In this document: in pieces, positions 23,110 to 31,171 of the stretch
Position numbering within the stretch: the first letter of the stretch is position 1
Layout of the letters: each line of letters starts with the position of its first letter
DNA from: CAYUWG01 sp964448285
Lineage (GTDB): Bacteria; Bacteroidota; Ignavibacteria; SZUA-365
DNA length: 33,120 nt
Assembly (NCBI GenBank): GCA_964448285.1
Contig: CAYUWG010000043.1
Location: 1 to 33,120, forward strand
Reading direction: 5' to 3'
The notes under the pieces: generated by a model
The model's input: the letters and a program-made list of their open reading frames with translations, nothing else
The model's database searches: none
Told to the model about the DNA's origin: nothing
Translations under genes and position numbers: made by a program

Positions 23110-25898
23110 AATATTCTTAGATTACTCACCATTTCCATCAACTCCTCAATCTCCCCATCGCGAAAGAGTCTCTCCACAGCATTCTCACCAAAGTTGGTGA
23201 GCGGTGGCTCGTAGAGGTCGTCCACTTCGAGTTTGTGGCGCTGGAGAAAGATACTCTGCACTGCGCGAAGGAAGCGGGACTGGTCGGCGTTGTAGTTGTG
23301 CTCGAGTATGAACGCGTCGAACGCCCGCCGGACTACGTCCTCCTGCGTCGGCAACGGCGCAACGTCCAACACGTGCTTGAGGAAATCCACCAAGCTCCCT
23401 ACGCGCACGCCGAACGCACGGAACATGTTCTCGTCGTCGAGCGAGAATTCTTCCGTTCCTAACTCCGCTTCGAGCATCTGTTCGAGCCGTATGAGATCTT
23501 CCTCGCTCACGTCTTCAGCTGCACGAAGCTTCCGTATCGTCGGGTGCGAGTCGGCAAGCTGCATAATCTTCGCTTCAATCCGTTTGCGGTACTCCTCCAC
23601 GTGCATGGGCTGCGCGTCCTCGTGCAGTATCACCCACTTGCGCGACTCCATGATATCGTCGAGACCCAATTCGAACGGCTCGTAATCCTCCGGCCGTTTG
23701 TATTTCATCAACGGCGCAAGCTCATCCCGCGCTTCATCGATCATTCGTGGGGACACGGCATGCCGTGTCCCCTCATGCCAGGACAGAACTTGGTTGATCG
23801 TATCGATATGCGCTGCAACCTCCGCGATGTTCGTCTGCAATCTTGCCACGTCCTCCTGTATGATTTTCAGTTGTGTTTCGGCGTCCTTGTTCTGCATACG
23901 CAGCAGACCATACCGGTCCATTTTCGAGGTGAAGAACGCTTCCGCCGGATTCACGCCGGCGGCAAAGCGCAGCAACGGCCCTACCTGCAACCGGAGAAAC
24001 TCCAATTTTTTCTTCGTGATCATCTTCCAGAAGTCGTCGTCCCAAGCTTCGCGCACGGCGGCGAGTTGCTGGCGCACCGTAAAGGAGTCCGTCGGAATGC
24101 GTGCAATGAGTGAGCGGATGTCGGAGATGGTGCGCTGTCTATCTTCCTCCAACCACTGTAGGGGCGCGGTCCTCCGCGTCCCCAATTCCATCATCAGGGA
24201 TAATTTTTCCAACCGCGTGTTGAAGATCGTCACGAGCACGGGGATTTGTACCGGGCCTTCATCCGTAGGCTTCTTCATTTCGAAATGCTCGAAGTTCTCC
24301 CAGTAGTCCACGATGAGGAAGCGCTCCTTCACTCCATTCGGGAGCCACTCGGTTCGCCTGCACGCATCGTGATTGCGCGTCCCCCTTCCGATCATCTGCC
24401 AGAACTTGATAGCGCTGTTCACCGGCTTCATGAACGCGAGGTTCACCACTTCAGGGATATCCACTCCCGTATCGAGCATATCGACGGAGATGGCAATGCG
24501 CGGAAGGTCCTGCTTCTTGAACTTCCTGAGGAGTTCATCCGCGCGCTCCATCTTCGACGTGATGACCGACACGAGCTTGCCGCCGTATTCCGGGAACATC
24601 TCGTTGAAAGTCTCTTCCAAGCGCAACGCATGCTTGTGTGTCATCGCAAAGATGATGCTCTTCCCCGGTAGTTGTCCCGTCGCGTCGCGCGAACAGACTT
24701 CCATGAACTCCTGCCACTGCCTTCGAAGCGTATCCCGGTTCGTCACTTTCTTTTCCAGGTCCGTCCCTTCGAAGTTGATAGCGTCGGGATCGATGCCGCG
24801 TTTGCGAAGAGATTCCTTGTCCTCTTCGGAAAGCTCTGCGCCCTTGATGCCCTTGCGTTGGAACTTCGTCTGCGCCGCCCACACGTTGAAGTCCACGAGA
24901 TGCCCGTCGTTCACCGCTTCGTCATACGGATAGAGAAACGTGGGAACGTTCCCATCGCACTCGAAGAAGCGGAATGTATCGCGGTCGATGAACGACACAG
25001 GCGTCGCAGTCAACCCGATCTGTACGCCGTCGAAATACGCGAGCACGTCCGTGAACTTGTTGTAGATGGAGCGATGGCATTCGTCGGTGATGATGAGGTC
25101 GAATTCAGCGGGTGAATAATCCTTGAAGCAAAGTTCGAGAGTCTGAAGCGTGGAAACGTAAAGCCGCTTCGTTCTATCCTGCATGTATGAGCGAATGCGT
25201 CCTTGCGCCTCATGCGGAAGATGGACCTTGAAGCCGTCCGTCCGTGCTTGTTCGACGAGTGCATCGCGATCCGCAAGGAAGAGCACTTTCTGTGCGGCAT
25301 GTGCCTGCAGGAAAACATCGATCAACGCCATGATCGTGCGTGTCTTCCCGGTTCCGGTCGCCATCACGAGCAACGCTTTCCGCTTCTTCCGCACTTCGAG
25401 GGTCTCGGAAATTCTCCTGATGGCTTCTATCTGATACGAGCGGTTGACGATAGATTCCTTGATCTGCACTTGATTGAGCGGGATGCGATTCTGCCTGAGG
25501 AAGAGGAAGCGTTCCAAATCCTCGCGAGTGAAGAACCCTGCAACTCGGCGCTCCGCTGTGGAGTCCGATTCCCAGAAGAAGATATCCTCGCCGTTCGTCA
25601 TGAACGCGAAAGGCCGGTAATCCTGCTGCTTCTCGATCGAGGTGACGTAATCGAGAACCTGCTGCTTCCCGGCACGCGCGTCCCGATGTGTACGCTTCGC
25701 TTCGATCACCGTTAGGATGCTGCCATTGGAATGGTACAGGCAATAGTCGGTGAATCCCCCATCGTCGGCGTCGTCATACCCCGCGACGGGAACCTCGATA
25801 CGCACCTGCGTTCGGTCGTACACATCCCATCCTGCCCGTCGAAGCTGCGGGTCGATCAGGGAGTAGCGGGTTTCCGTTTCAGAGAGATGCCGGTGCAT
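23106..25898 (-). CDS. hsdR: Type I restriction endonuclease subunit R
   Basis: 930 aa motor and nuclease subunit of a type I R-M system (EcoAI/EcoEI-like size). N-terminal PD-(D/E)XK nuclease: D51 and E66-A-K68 in GFTDYCLYHSNG...IEAKRT. SF2 translocase: Walker A ATGTGKT at 180-186, Walker B DECH at 272-275, GLTATP, SVDMLDTGVDIPE and QMIGRGTR. The C-terminal ~350 residues are the helical HsdM/HsdS-binding region. Two REP-derived stretches lie in frame in that region: GTRRTAPLQ (24158-24184) and EGTRHAVSPR (23749-23772). The start ATG at 25898 follows AGGA. It is the first gene of the 11-kb operon. Confidence 0.95.
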   Translation of the reverse strand: MHRHLSETETRYSLIDPQLRRAGWDVYDRTQVRIEVPVAGYDDADDGGFTDYCLYHSNGSILTVIEAKRTHRDARAGKQQVLDYVTSIEKQQDYRPFAFMTNGEDIFFWESDSTAERRVAGFFTREDLERFLFLRQNRIPLNQVQIKESIVNRSYQIEAIRRISETLEVRKKRKALLVMATGTGKTRTIMALIDVFLQAHAAQKVLFLADRDALVEQARTDGFKVHLPHEAQGRIRSYMQDRTKRLYVSTLQTLELCFKDYSPAEFDLIITDECHRSIYNKFTDVLAYFDGVQIGLTATPVSFIDRDTFRFFECDGNVPTFLYPYDEAVNDGHLVDFNVWAAQTKFQRKGIKGAELSEEDKESLRKRGIDPDAINFEGTDLEKKVTNRDTLRRQWQEFMEVCSRDATGQLPGKSIIFAMTHKHALRLEETFNEMFPEYGGKLVSVITSKMERADELLRKFKKQDLPRIAISVDMLDTGVDIPEVVNLAFMKPVNSAIKFWQMIGRGTRNHDACRRTEWLPNGVKERFLIVDYWENFEHFEMKKPTDEGPVQIPVLVTIFNTRLEKLSLMMELGTRRTAPLQWLEEDRQRTISDIRSLIARIPTDSFTVRQQLAAVREAWDDDFWKMITKKKLEFLRLQVGPLLRFAAGVNPAEAFFTSKMDRYGLLRMQNKDAETQLKIIQEDVARLQTNIAEVAAHIDTINQVLSWHEGTRHAVSPRMIDEARDELAPLMKYKRPEDYEPFELGLDDIMESRKWVILHEDAQPMHVEEYRKRIEAKIMQLADSHPTIRKLRAAEDVSEEDLIRLEQMLEAELGTEEFSLDDENMFRAFGVRVGSLVDFLKHVLDVAPLPTQEDVVRRAFDAFILEHNYNADQSRFLRAVQSIFLQRHKLEVDDLYEPPLTNFGENAVERLFRDGEIEELMEMVSNLRIL
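23749..23772. repeat. Perfect 24-bp palindrome inside hsdR
   Basis: GGGGACACGGCA followed by its exact complement. It shares a 22-bp core with 14655-14676. In frame on the minus strand it reads GTRHAVSPR, in the C-terminal helical region of HsdR. Confidence 0.85.
24158..24184. repeat. REP-like element inside hsdR
   Basis: GTAGGGGCGCGGTCCTCCGC followed by GTCCCCA: imperfect arms, GTAGGGGCGAGG family. Read in frame as GTRRTAPLQ, at a surface-type linker between two conserved blocks. Confidence 0.7.
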
Positions 25899-26203
25899 GA
25901 ATCCTGTTTCATACTGCGAAAGGTGTTAGTCCTTCACCGTGTCCTGAAATCTGATGGATAGCTCCATCGTTGGCGTTGTAATATATCACCATCGCCGTTT
26001 TTTCCATGCATGGCGGAAGTTAATTCGTTTGAGCTAACGTATGGGCGAGGTGACCTCGCCCATACATGTCCGGTATCGAGATCCATTGCATTTAGCTTAA
26101 TCCCTTCTCCTATTTGTCATCCAGCGGACAAATCACTCGCTTTCTCATTCGTAGGTTGCTCGCATTCATGAATGACATTCAATCACATCTTCGGAGAACC
26201 GCT
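25899..26203. other. 305-nt divergent gap between hsdR and the P460 gene
   Basis: Must contain the promoters of the hsd operon (minus) and of the cytochrome P460 gene (plus). It holds one perfect REP palindrome at 26039-26065. I see no convincing -35/-10 pair and no gene. Confidence 0.5.
26039..26065. repeat. Perfect REP palindrome upstream of the hsd operon
   Basis: GTATGGGCGAGG (26039-26050), loop TGA, exact complement 26054-26065. Both arms carry the same G-to-T/C-to-A change relative to GTAGGGGCGAGG, a compensatory pair that shows the hairpin itself is kept. Confidence 0.88.
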
Positions 26204-26719
26204 ATGAAACATCACTTCTTTCTTCTCGCTTCGGCCTTCCTCATTCTCGGAAGCTTCATGACATCTTGCTCAAAAGATGAAGCCGTGACCAAGACGCAAC
26301 CCCAGGAATTCGTTGCCACGGACGAGGACTTTGCAAACTTCAGAACCTGGGAGATGATCGGGTCTCCACTCCGTGGCCCTGATCCTGCAGGTATGTTGGG
26401 CGATGCGCACGGCGCTATGGACTCAGCGCTCACGCGAACGGTCTATGGAAAACCGACCGGGATCACGCGCACGACTACGGGAGAGTTTCCCGTCGGAACT
26501 ATACTCGTTAAAGAATTGCGCATGCCTGACGGCACCGTGCCTATGGTTACCGTCATGGCAAAACGTGGCGGTGATTTCAACAAGGACAACAAAGGCTGGG
26601 AGTGGTTCATGACCGACAAGGACGGAAAAATCATGGATAGAGGAGCCGGCTTGATGAACAATATGTGCAACGCATGTCACTCGGCTCAGGCTTCCAAAGA
26701 TTACGTGTTCACGAAATAA
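26204..26719 (+). CDS. Cytochrome P460-family haem lipoprotein
   Basis: 171 aa from the ATG at 26204 (GGAGAA upstream). N-terminal lipoprotein-type signal ending at C22 (ILGSFMTSC). The body has the P460 features: FRTWEMIGSP near the start, FPVGTILVKELR, a beta-rich centre, GWEWFMTDKDG, and the c-type haem site C155-NA-C158-H159 near the C-terminus. Family members oxidise hydroxylamine or handle nitric oxide, although many are uncharacterised; the Lys that cross-links the haem cannot be assigned by eye. Probably a periplasmic or outer-membrane-anchored enzyme. A Crp/Fnr regulator lies downstream after a terminator. Confidence 0.87.
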   Translation: MKHHFFLLASAFLILGSFMTSCSKDEAVTKTQPQEFVATDEDFANFRTWEMIGSPLRGPDPAGMLGDAHGAMDSALTRTVYGKPTGITRTTTGEFPVGTILVKELRMPDGTVPMVTVMAKRGGDFNKDNKGWEWFMTDKDGKIMDRGAGLMNNMCNACHSAQASKDYVFTK

Positions 26720-26750
26720 ACTCCCGCCTGAATACCGTCCCTTTATGCGC

Positions 26751-26789
26751 ATCCCGGAAGTTGAGTGGATTCCGGGATCGCTTTTGTTT
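26751..26789 (+). terminator. Rho-independent terminator after the P460 gene
   Basis: Stem ATCCCGGAA (26751-26759) with TTCCGGGAT (26770-26778), a 10-nt loop, then CGC and TTTTGTTT. A strong G/C-rich 9-bp stem with a T-rich tail. Confidence 0.75.
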
Positions 26790-26897
26790 ATTATGACGCC
26801 AGCTCAAAGGAAAGCATGGTTCTCACATATCTCCATATCGCGACGCACCCGGAAATCCCTTCCGGTCCGTTCATGACACTTCGCGTGGCACTGCATC

Positions 26898-27590
26898 ATG
26901 GCTGAGCAAACAAAATTATGGTATCTCAGACACTTCGACTTTTTCGAAGGGATGGACGAAGCCGCAATGGAACATATCAACCGTATCTCTACGATGAGCA
27001 CGGTGCCGACTCACCAACCGATCCTGTTTCCCGACCAGCCTTCGAAAAACATCTTCCTGCTCAAGAAGGGTCACGTGAAAATCTCACGAATCGATGAGGA
27101 TGGAAGGGAGATGATCCTCGACATCATCGGGCCGGGGGAATTGTTCGGCGAACTGGCTTTACTTGACGAAAAGGATGACCTCAACGAAATGGCCGTTGCG
27201 TTGGAAGACGTGCTCATCTGCGCGATTCGCATCATGGACTTCGAAGCGCTGTTACGCTCCAATCCTGAATTGAACCTGCGTATCATCAAACGTATCGGTT
27301 TTCGCTTGAGGAAATTCGAAGAGCGCGTCACGGATTTGATATTCAAGGACACACGAAAACGCATCGCCGGATTTCTCTTGAAAGCATCGAATGATTTTGG
27401 CAAGGTCAAACAAGGTCAGATTCACATTCGTATGCACCTGTCACATCATGAGATCGGGCTTCTTACCGGTGCGGCGCGGCAAACGGTTACTACGATGCTC
27501 AACGAACTTCGCTCCGTCGGTATCATCGATTTCTCGCGCAAGGAAATCCTGGTGAAAGATCTTCCCCGGTTGACGGCTCTCGCTTCCTGA
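26898..27590 (+). CDS. Crp/Fnr-family transcriptional regulator
   Basis: 230 aa. Residues ~10-125 form a cyclic-nucleotide-binding-like beta-roll (PILFPDQPSKNIFLLKKGHVKISRIDEDGREMILDIIGPGELFGELALL), then a long dimerisation helix (~125-150), then a winged-helix DNA-binding domain with recognition helix in LSHHEIGLLTGAARQTVTTMLNELRSVGII. The E-R-S/T-type cAMP-contacting residues of Crp are not obvious, and the cysteine set of Fnr is absent, so the signal is neither clearly cAMP nor an iron-sulfur cluster. Placed after the P460 gene it may respond to nitric oxide or redox stress, which is inference only. Confidence 0.9.
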   Translation: MAEQTKLWYLRHFDFFEGMDEAAMEHINRISTMSTVPTHQPILFPDQPSKNIFLLKKGHVKISRIDEDGREMILDIIGPGELFGELALLDEKDDLNEMAVALEDVLICAIRIMDFEALLRSNPELNLRIIKRIGFRLRKFEERVTDLIFKDTRKRIAGFLLKASNDFGKVKQGQIHIRMHLSHHEIGLLTGAARQTVTTMLNELRSVGIIDFSRKEILVKDLPRLTALAS

Positions 27591-28112
27591 CTATAAATAA
27601 TTTCTCTCCGGATCGTTCTCCCCACATCCAAACTGTCGCCTGGCAGACAACTCCTTGGGACGGAGGGACGGTGAGACGGTGAGTCACCTCGGCCTTCATT
27701 ATCCTGAGCGGAGTCGAAAGATGAGTGCTTGTCGCTCATGTCGTCTCATTGCCTTGAGCTTCAGTTCGTGGTCGAGTGCTGTCACCATGAAAATCCCGTA
27801 GGGATGGCCTTATGGTAGAAGACGCTTAGCGCCTGATACCCCCCGAAGTCCCATCGGGGCATAGCGTCGTCGAACTTCAACCATAATTGTGCTGGATATA
27901 TCACATACTCATCGGATAAGAAAAGCCCCGCAGTTCTATCAATTGTCGATCAGCTTCTTTCTGATAATACAACATGGGTCGCATTAAGCAAGCCAATCTC
28001 TCGCGCTTATGAATGACATGGCTGTTTTTGCATTTGCTGGGCGCAGGTATTCGCGTACCGGTGTTCAGTAATATTCTAGCAATAGGTGGACGTGTCTTGG
28101 GACTCATTCTTA
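27591..28112. other. 522-nt gap rich in dispersed repeats
   Basis: Holds the first 54-nt direct repeat (27601-27654), a CCTGAGCGGAGTCGAAAGAT-type element (~27708-27727), which resembles 29486-29511, and two small hairpins (ATCCCGTAGGGAT at ~27793-27805 and a TCCCATCGGG type at ~27850). Short frames exist (for example 27901-28107, minus) but have no recognisable content or ribosome-binding site. I see no gene. Confidence 0.55.
27601..27654. repeat. 54-nt direct repeat, left copy
   Basis: Matches 29759-29812 with two mismatches in 54 nt, same orientation. Starts TTTCTCTCCGGATCG and ends CAGACAACTCC. It brackets, with its partner, the lipoprotein gene at 28113-29222. Confidence 0.85.
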
Positions 28113-29222
28113 TTAACGTTTCCCGACTACTGCTGCACCGCGTTGACCATTTTGTCCAACCGCAATGATCAGATTATCTTTCATGGCCGCCTTATAGTAA
28201 TTGCCGTATATTCCAGTCAAAGCAGTGTAGCTATGCCATGTTTTTCCGTTGAAATGAACGACCTCTCCATAACTTCCAGCAACCACAACGTCGTTCCATG
28301 CATTACCCCGAACACAGTGTGAAAAATATCTTGTCGCTTCACCCGGTTTGTACACGCTCCACGGTTGTGATGAATCCAAAGGTTGTTTCCAATGCACACC
28401 GGCACCGACAGTGAAGTATCGTTTATTTGATGAAAACCAGATGCCAGACAATTGACTTGCCAGGCCTCCGCTGTCCAGCGCCGCTACCTGCTTCCCTTCA
28501 ACTCGCATGAGTCGCTTGCCCGCGTTCGTGTACTTCTCCGAAGCCAGACAAAGTATTTCATCCTTTCCGGTTTTCGGGTTGTATGCCCCCCAGATATCTT
28601 GCATCCAGAGCGCTGTGCCACTTTCGATCTTCTCCCATGCACTTCCATTCCAATGCACGATACTGCCACCACCTCCAACGCCATAAAGATCCTTTCTTGA
28701 GCGGCCCCACATCCGATCCGCAGAGCCTGGTGACCAGACCCCACCAAGAATATCCCACGATTGTCCATCCCATTTCATTACTGCCGTTCCAACACTCACA
28801 AGAACATCTTTTTCCGAAAATGCTATTACGCCTCTTAATTCGTGTACGATCGATGTCGTCCCATCTGGTGGGTATTTCACGGCAACTCTCATTAGATCCC
28901 AGTTCTTCCCATTCCACTTCGCAAGATTGTAAGGTGGGAGAATGTATTGACCAGTTGAATCCTTGACATAGATTACTCCTACTGCGTACGCGAGCGTATC
29001 GTTGATTATTGCCACATCTTGCAACATAGAAGCTCCATCACCAAGCGTGAAAACCTGGAATTGGAAATCATGGCTTGTGGTCGTCGTGTCCTCAGGCTCC
29101 GTATCAGGAGGTTGAACGGGCTTGTCCTCGTTGCAGGCGCTTAGGAGAGTCAAGGAAGCACACATCATTACGATCAAGGAGCAGAGCGATGCGGTTTTCC
29201 TCGTTCGAACAATCACATTCAT
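28113..29222 (-). CDS. Lipoprotein with W-N-G-x-x-W propeller-like repeats
   Basis: 369 aa. Lipoprotein signal with the lipobox cysteine at C30 (LTLLSAC), followed by an acidic, Thr/Pro-rich linker (EDKPVQPPDTEPEDTTTTS), typical of surface lipoproteins in this phylum. The rest contains repeated (K/H)W-(N/D)-G-x-x-W motifs: AKWNGKNWD, MKWDGQSWD, VHWNGSAWE and VHFNGKTWHS, each after a G-rich strand, suggesting a beta-propeller. No enzyme motif seen. An AGGAG lies ~9 nt before the ATG. It stands alone, flanked by direct repeats. Probably a surface-exposed binding protein. Confidence 0.8.
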   Translation of the reverse strand: MNVIVRTRKTASLCSLIVMMCASLTLLSACNEDKPVQPPDTEPEDTTTTSHDFQFQVFTLGDGASMLQDVAIINDTLAYAVGVIYVKDSTGQYILPPYNLAKWNGKNWDLMRVAVKYPPDGTTSIVHELRGVIAFSEKDVLVSVGTAVMKWDGQSWDILGGVWSPGSADRMWGRSRKDLYGVGGGGSIVHWNGSAWEKIESGTALWMQDIWGAYNPKTGKDEILCLASEKYTNAGKRLMRVEGKQVAALDSGGLASQLSGIWFSSNKRYFTVGAGVHWKQPLDSSQPWSVYKPGEATRYFSHCVRGNAWNDVVVAGSYGEVVHFNGKTWHSYTALTGIYGNYYKAAMKDNLIIAVGQNGQRGAAVVGKR

Positions 29223-29843
29223 CTTCTGTTTCTCCTGTTTTTAAGTGCTTCCTTTGTCTCCTTGGAAGTACCGGCAGTATGCGTACCACCAAGTTTACGA
29301 TTCGAAAGCAATCTCAGTTAGCAAGTAAAAAGAAAAAAATGACTTACATCACCCAATCAACTTATTTCAGGGTAAAAAATCACCTCCATGGAAAATCATT
29401 AGTCGCTAAAACCCTGACTCTTCTCGAAGAGCGGATTCCAATTCCGCGAGGCTATTCGAAAAAGCTTGTCTATCGTCATCCTGTGCGTAGTCGAAGGATG
29501 AATGCTCGGTTCGATTGTATTCGCGGTGGCAAGCCCTGCTTTCCCCGCCGCCGGCCACACTTCGATGTTTTTCCACTGTCTTTACCTCAACGACGTTTGT
29601 CTGCATGTGAGATCATGACTTCGTTCACTTAACAGTGTTCGTTCATTCACTGAGGCCTGTTCAGTGACGCTGTTTAGCAATCTTCAATCAGTTCTCTCGC
29701 ACGTGTTGGATCAATCCTGTTCCGATCGAGAGCTCGCGTGCCTGATTCAATTCTGCATTTTCTCTCCGGATCGTTCTCCCCACATCCTAACTGTCGCCTC
29801 GCAGACAACTCCGGCATGGTGTCTTCATTACGTTTGAAGTGAA
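29223..29843. other. 621-nt gap with no supported gene
   Basis: AT-rich near 29320-29400, then a repeat-like stretch at ~29480-29515 and the right-hand 54-nt repeat (29759-29812). A plus-strand frame crosses 29075-29632 but is mostly antisense to the lipoprotein gene and has no family signature. No RNA gene recognised. Confidence 0.55.
29759..29812. repeat. 54-nt direct repeat, right copy
   Basis: Partner of 27601-27654 with two mismatches. It lies 32 nt upstream of the thioredoxin-fold gene start. Confidence 0.85.
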
Positions 29844-30158
29844 ATGAATTTCAAATCCATTACGATACTTCACAACATGAAACGGGACCACGCGCGCACC
29901 CCCGCGCCCAACCTCGTTGACGTGTACGTCACGCCGGAATGCCCGTCGTGCGCGCGTGTGATTGCGCTGCTGCAATCCGCACGCGGACTTCTCGGGTATG
30001 AGCTTCGCGTGATAACGCTGACACGGAACGCGGATACTCAAATTCAGCCTGTCGTCAACATTTACCCTGCAACGTTCATCAACGGCAAGCTGGCCTTCTA
30101 TGGTGACTTCGAGCTCGACGATCTTCGCAGCCATCTCACCGGCCGCTCCATTCACTGA
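29844..30158 (+). CDS. Thioredoxin/glutaredoxin-fold protein with CPSC motif
   Basis: 104 aa, small cytosolic redox-fold protein. Beta-strand VDVYVT leads into the C33-P-S-C36 active site (TPECPSCARVIALLQ), and VNIYPATFINGKLAFYG carries the expected cis-proline (P75) before a beta-hairpin. This is the glutaredoxin/thioredoxin-like layout, with no export signal. The start at 29844 is kept; an ATG at 29877 would drop 11 poorly conserved residues. It is followed after 36 nt by a membrane protein gene on the same strand. Substrate unknown; proximity to the metal-resistance genes suggests redox or thiol-metal handling. Confidence 0.75.
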   Translation: MNFKSITILHNMKRDHARTPAPNLVDVYVTPECPSCARVIALLQSARGLLGYELRVITLTRNADTQIQPVVNIYPATFINGKLAFYGDFELDDLRSHLTGRSIH

Positions 30159-30194
30159 ATCCTATTCACTCACTTATTTTCCCCGGAGGTTTCC

Positions 30195-30644
30195 ATGAAT
30201 ACAAAACACATCCAAAGGGCACTCCTTCCCGGTCTGCTTGCCACGGCAGTCATGACCATGGTAATGTTTGCCGGCCCCATGATGGGCTTTCCCGAAATGA
30301 ACGTTCCTGCTATGCTGGCGGGCTTCATGGGCATACCCATCGCATTCGGTTGGATTGCGCACTTCATGATCGGATCAATCCTTGCTGTCGCGTATGCCGT
30401 CAGGTTTTCCCGTATCCTTCCCGGTCAATACTGGATGCGTGGCGCGATCTACTCTCTTCTCCCGTGGTTCACGGCCCAAGTGGCCGTCAATCCGATGATG
30501 GGCGCTGGCGTATTTGCAACGAACACTCCCATGCCGCTCATGATTGTGATGGGAAGTTTGATCGGTCATTTGGTTTACGGTCTTGTCTTAGGCGCGTTAT
30601 ATCGACCACACGAGTTTAAAGTCTCGCTCGCTTCAAACATGTGA
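30195..30644 (+). CDS. DUF6789-like small membrane protein
   Basis: 149 aa with four hydrophobic helices (~9-28 LPGLLATAVMTMVMFAGPMM, ~38-70, ~83-100, ~112-138), rich in Met and Gly, with a GLLATAVMTMVM opening and a SLIGHLVYGLVLGALY closing helix as in DUF6789-type proteins. A GGAGG ribosome-binding site fixes the start. No known transport motif. Function unknown. It lies in the same direction as, and between, the thioredoxin-fold gene and the ArsR operon. Confidence 0.75.
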   Translation: MNTKHIQRALLPGLLATAVMTMVMFAGPMMGFPEMNVPAMLAGFMGIPIAFGWIAHFMIGSILAVAYAVRFSRILPGQYWMRGAIYSLLPWFTAQVAVNPMMGAGVFATNTPMPLMIVMGSLIGHLVYGLVLGALYRPHEFKVSLASNM

Positions 30645-30683
30645 GCCACGTGAGATACATTCACCGAATACTGGAAAAACGAC

Positions 30684-30713
30684 TTGACACCGAGAGTTCA
30701 GACTCCGTATCTT
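30684..30713 (+). promoter_or_regulatory. Promoter of the arsR-merTP-copZ-like operon
   Basis: TTGACA at 30684-30689 and TATCTT at 30708-30713, with an 18-nt spacer. The downstream box (TATCTTGA) also fits the looser TAnnTTTG style of Bacteroidetes promoters. The operator palindrome starts 11 nt downstream, in the expected start-site region. Confidence 0.6.
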
Positions 30714-30723
30714 GATTCAGCAT

Positions 30724-30739
30724 TTTAGCATTTGCTAAA
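30724..30739 (+). promoter_or_regulatory. ArsR-family operator palindrome
   Basis: TTTAGCATTTGCTAAA: a perfect 7-bp inverted repeat with a 2-nt centre, 21 nt before the arsR start codon. Size and symmetry are right for an ArsR/SmtB dimer. Metal binding to the repressor would release it and induce the operon. Confidence 0.75.
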
Positions 30740-30760
30740 GTGTTAAAAAAGGAACGCCGG

Positions 30761-31171
30761 ATGAAGAAAATATCTATTGACGGAAAACTTTGTGTCGGGC
30801 CCAATTTCAGCAAGGCGGAGTTCACCCTCATAAAACGGAATCTTGATAAGCAGAAAGGATTGAAGACGCTTGCCGATTCGCTTGGGGTTGCCGGCAATTT
30901 GCAGCGCCTCAAGATCTTGTACCTGCTGCATGCTCACAAGGAAATGTGTGTTTGCGATCTCGCTGAGGTTCTTGAGCTGACGGATTCTGCCGTATCGCAG
31001 CATTTACGAAAGTTGAAGGACAAGAATATCGTTGACACGCGCCGTGCGGCTCAAACCATCTATTATTTTCTCGTGAGGAATGCCTTCACTTCCAATCTCG
31101 AGGATATGTTAGTGATGGACGAGACACGGGAACGCCACGCATTTATCATTGAAGAAAGGAGTGACCGATGA
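30761..31171 (+). CDS. ArsR/SmtB-family metal-responsive repressor
   Basis: 136 aa from the ATG at 30761, preceded by AAGGA; an upstream GTG at 30740 would contain the ribosome-binding site and is rejected. Winged-helix fold: LQRLKILYLLH, then the alpha-3 metal-site motif C63-V-C65-DLAEVL, then the recognition helix LTDSAVSQHLRKLKD, and the wing NIVDTRRAAQTIYYFLV. The CVC pair marks thiophilic metal sensing (Hg, Cd, Pb or As). It is the first gene of the operon and overlaps the merTP gene by 4 nt, so it should regulate itself and the transport genes through the palindrome upstream. Confidence 0.9.
   Translation: MKKISIDGKLCVGPNFSKAEFTLIKRNLDKQKGLKTLADSLGVAGNLQRLKILYLLHAHKEMCVCDLAEVLELTDSAVSQHLRKLKDKNIVDTRRAAQTIYYFLVRNAFTSNLEDMLVMDETRERHAFIIEERSDR

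Noticed and set aside
23544..24671. Several plus-strand frames of 140-200 codons opposite hsdR
   Set aside because: Arg/His/Val-rich antisense shadows of hsdR with no domain or ribosome-binding site.
27901..28107. 68-codon minus-strand frame in the repeat-rich gap
   Set aside because: No ribosome-binding site, no recognisable motif, and composition like the surrounding non-coding DNA.
29075..29632. 185-codon plus-strand frame
   Set aside because: The first third is antisense to the lipoprotein signal region; the remainder crosses repeat-like DNA and has no domain.
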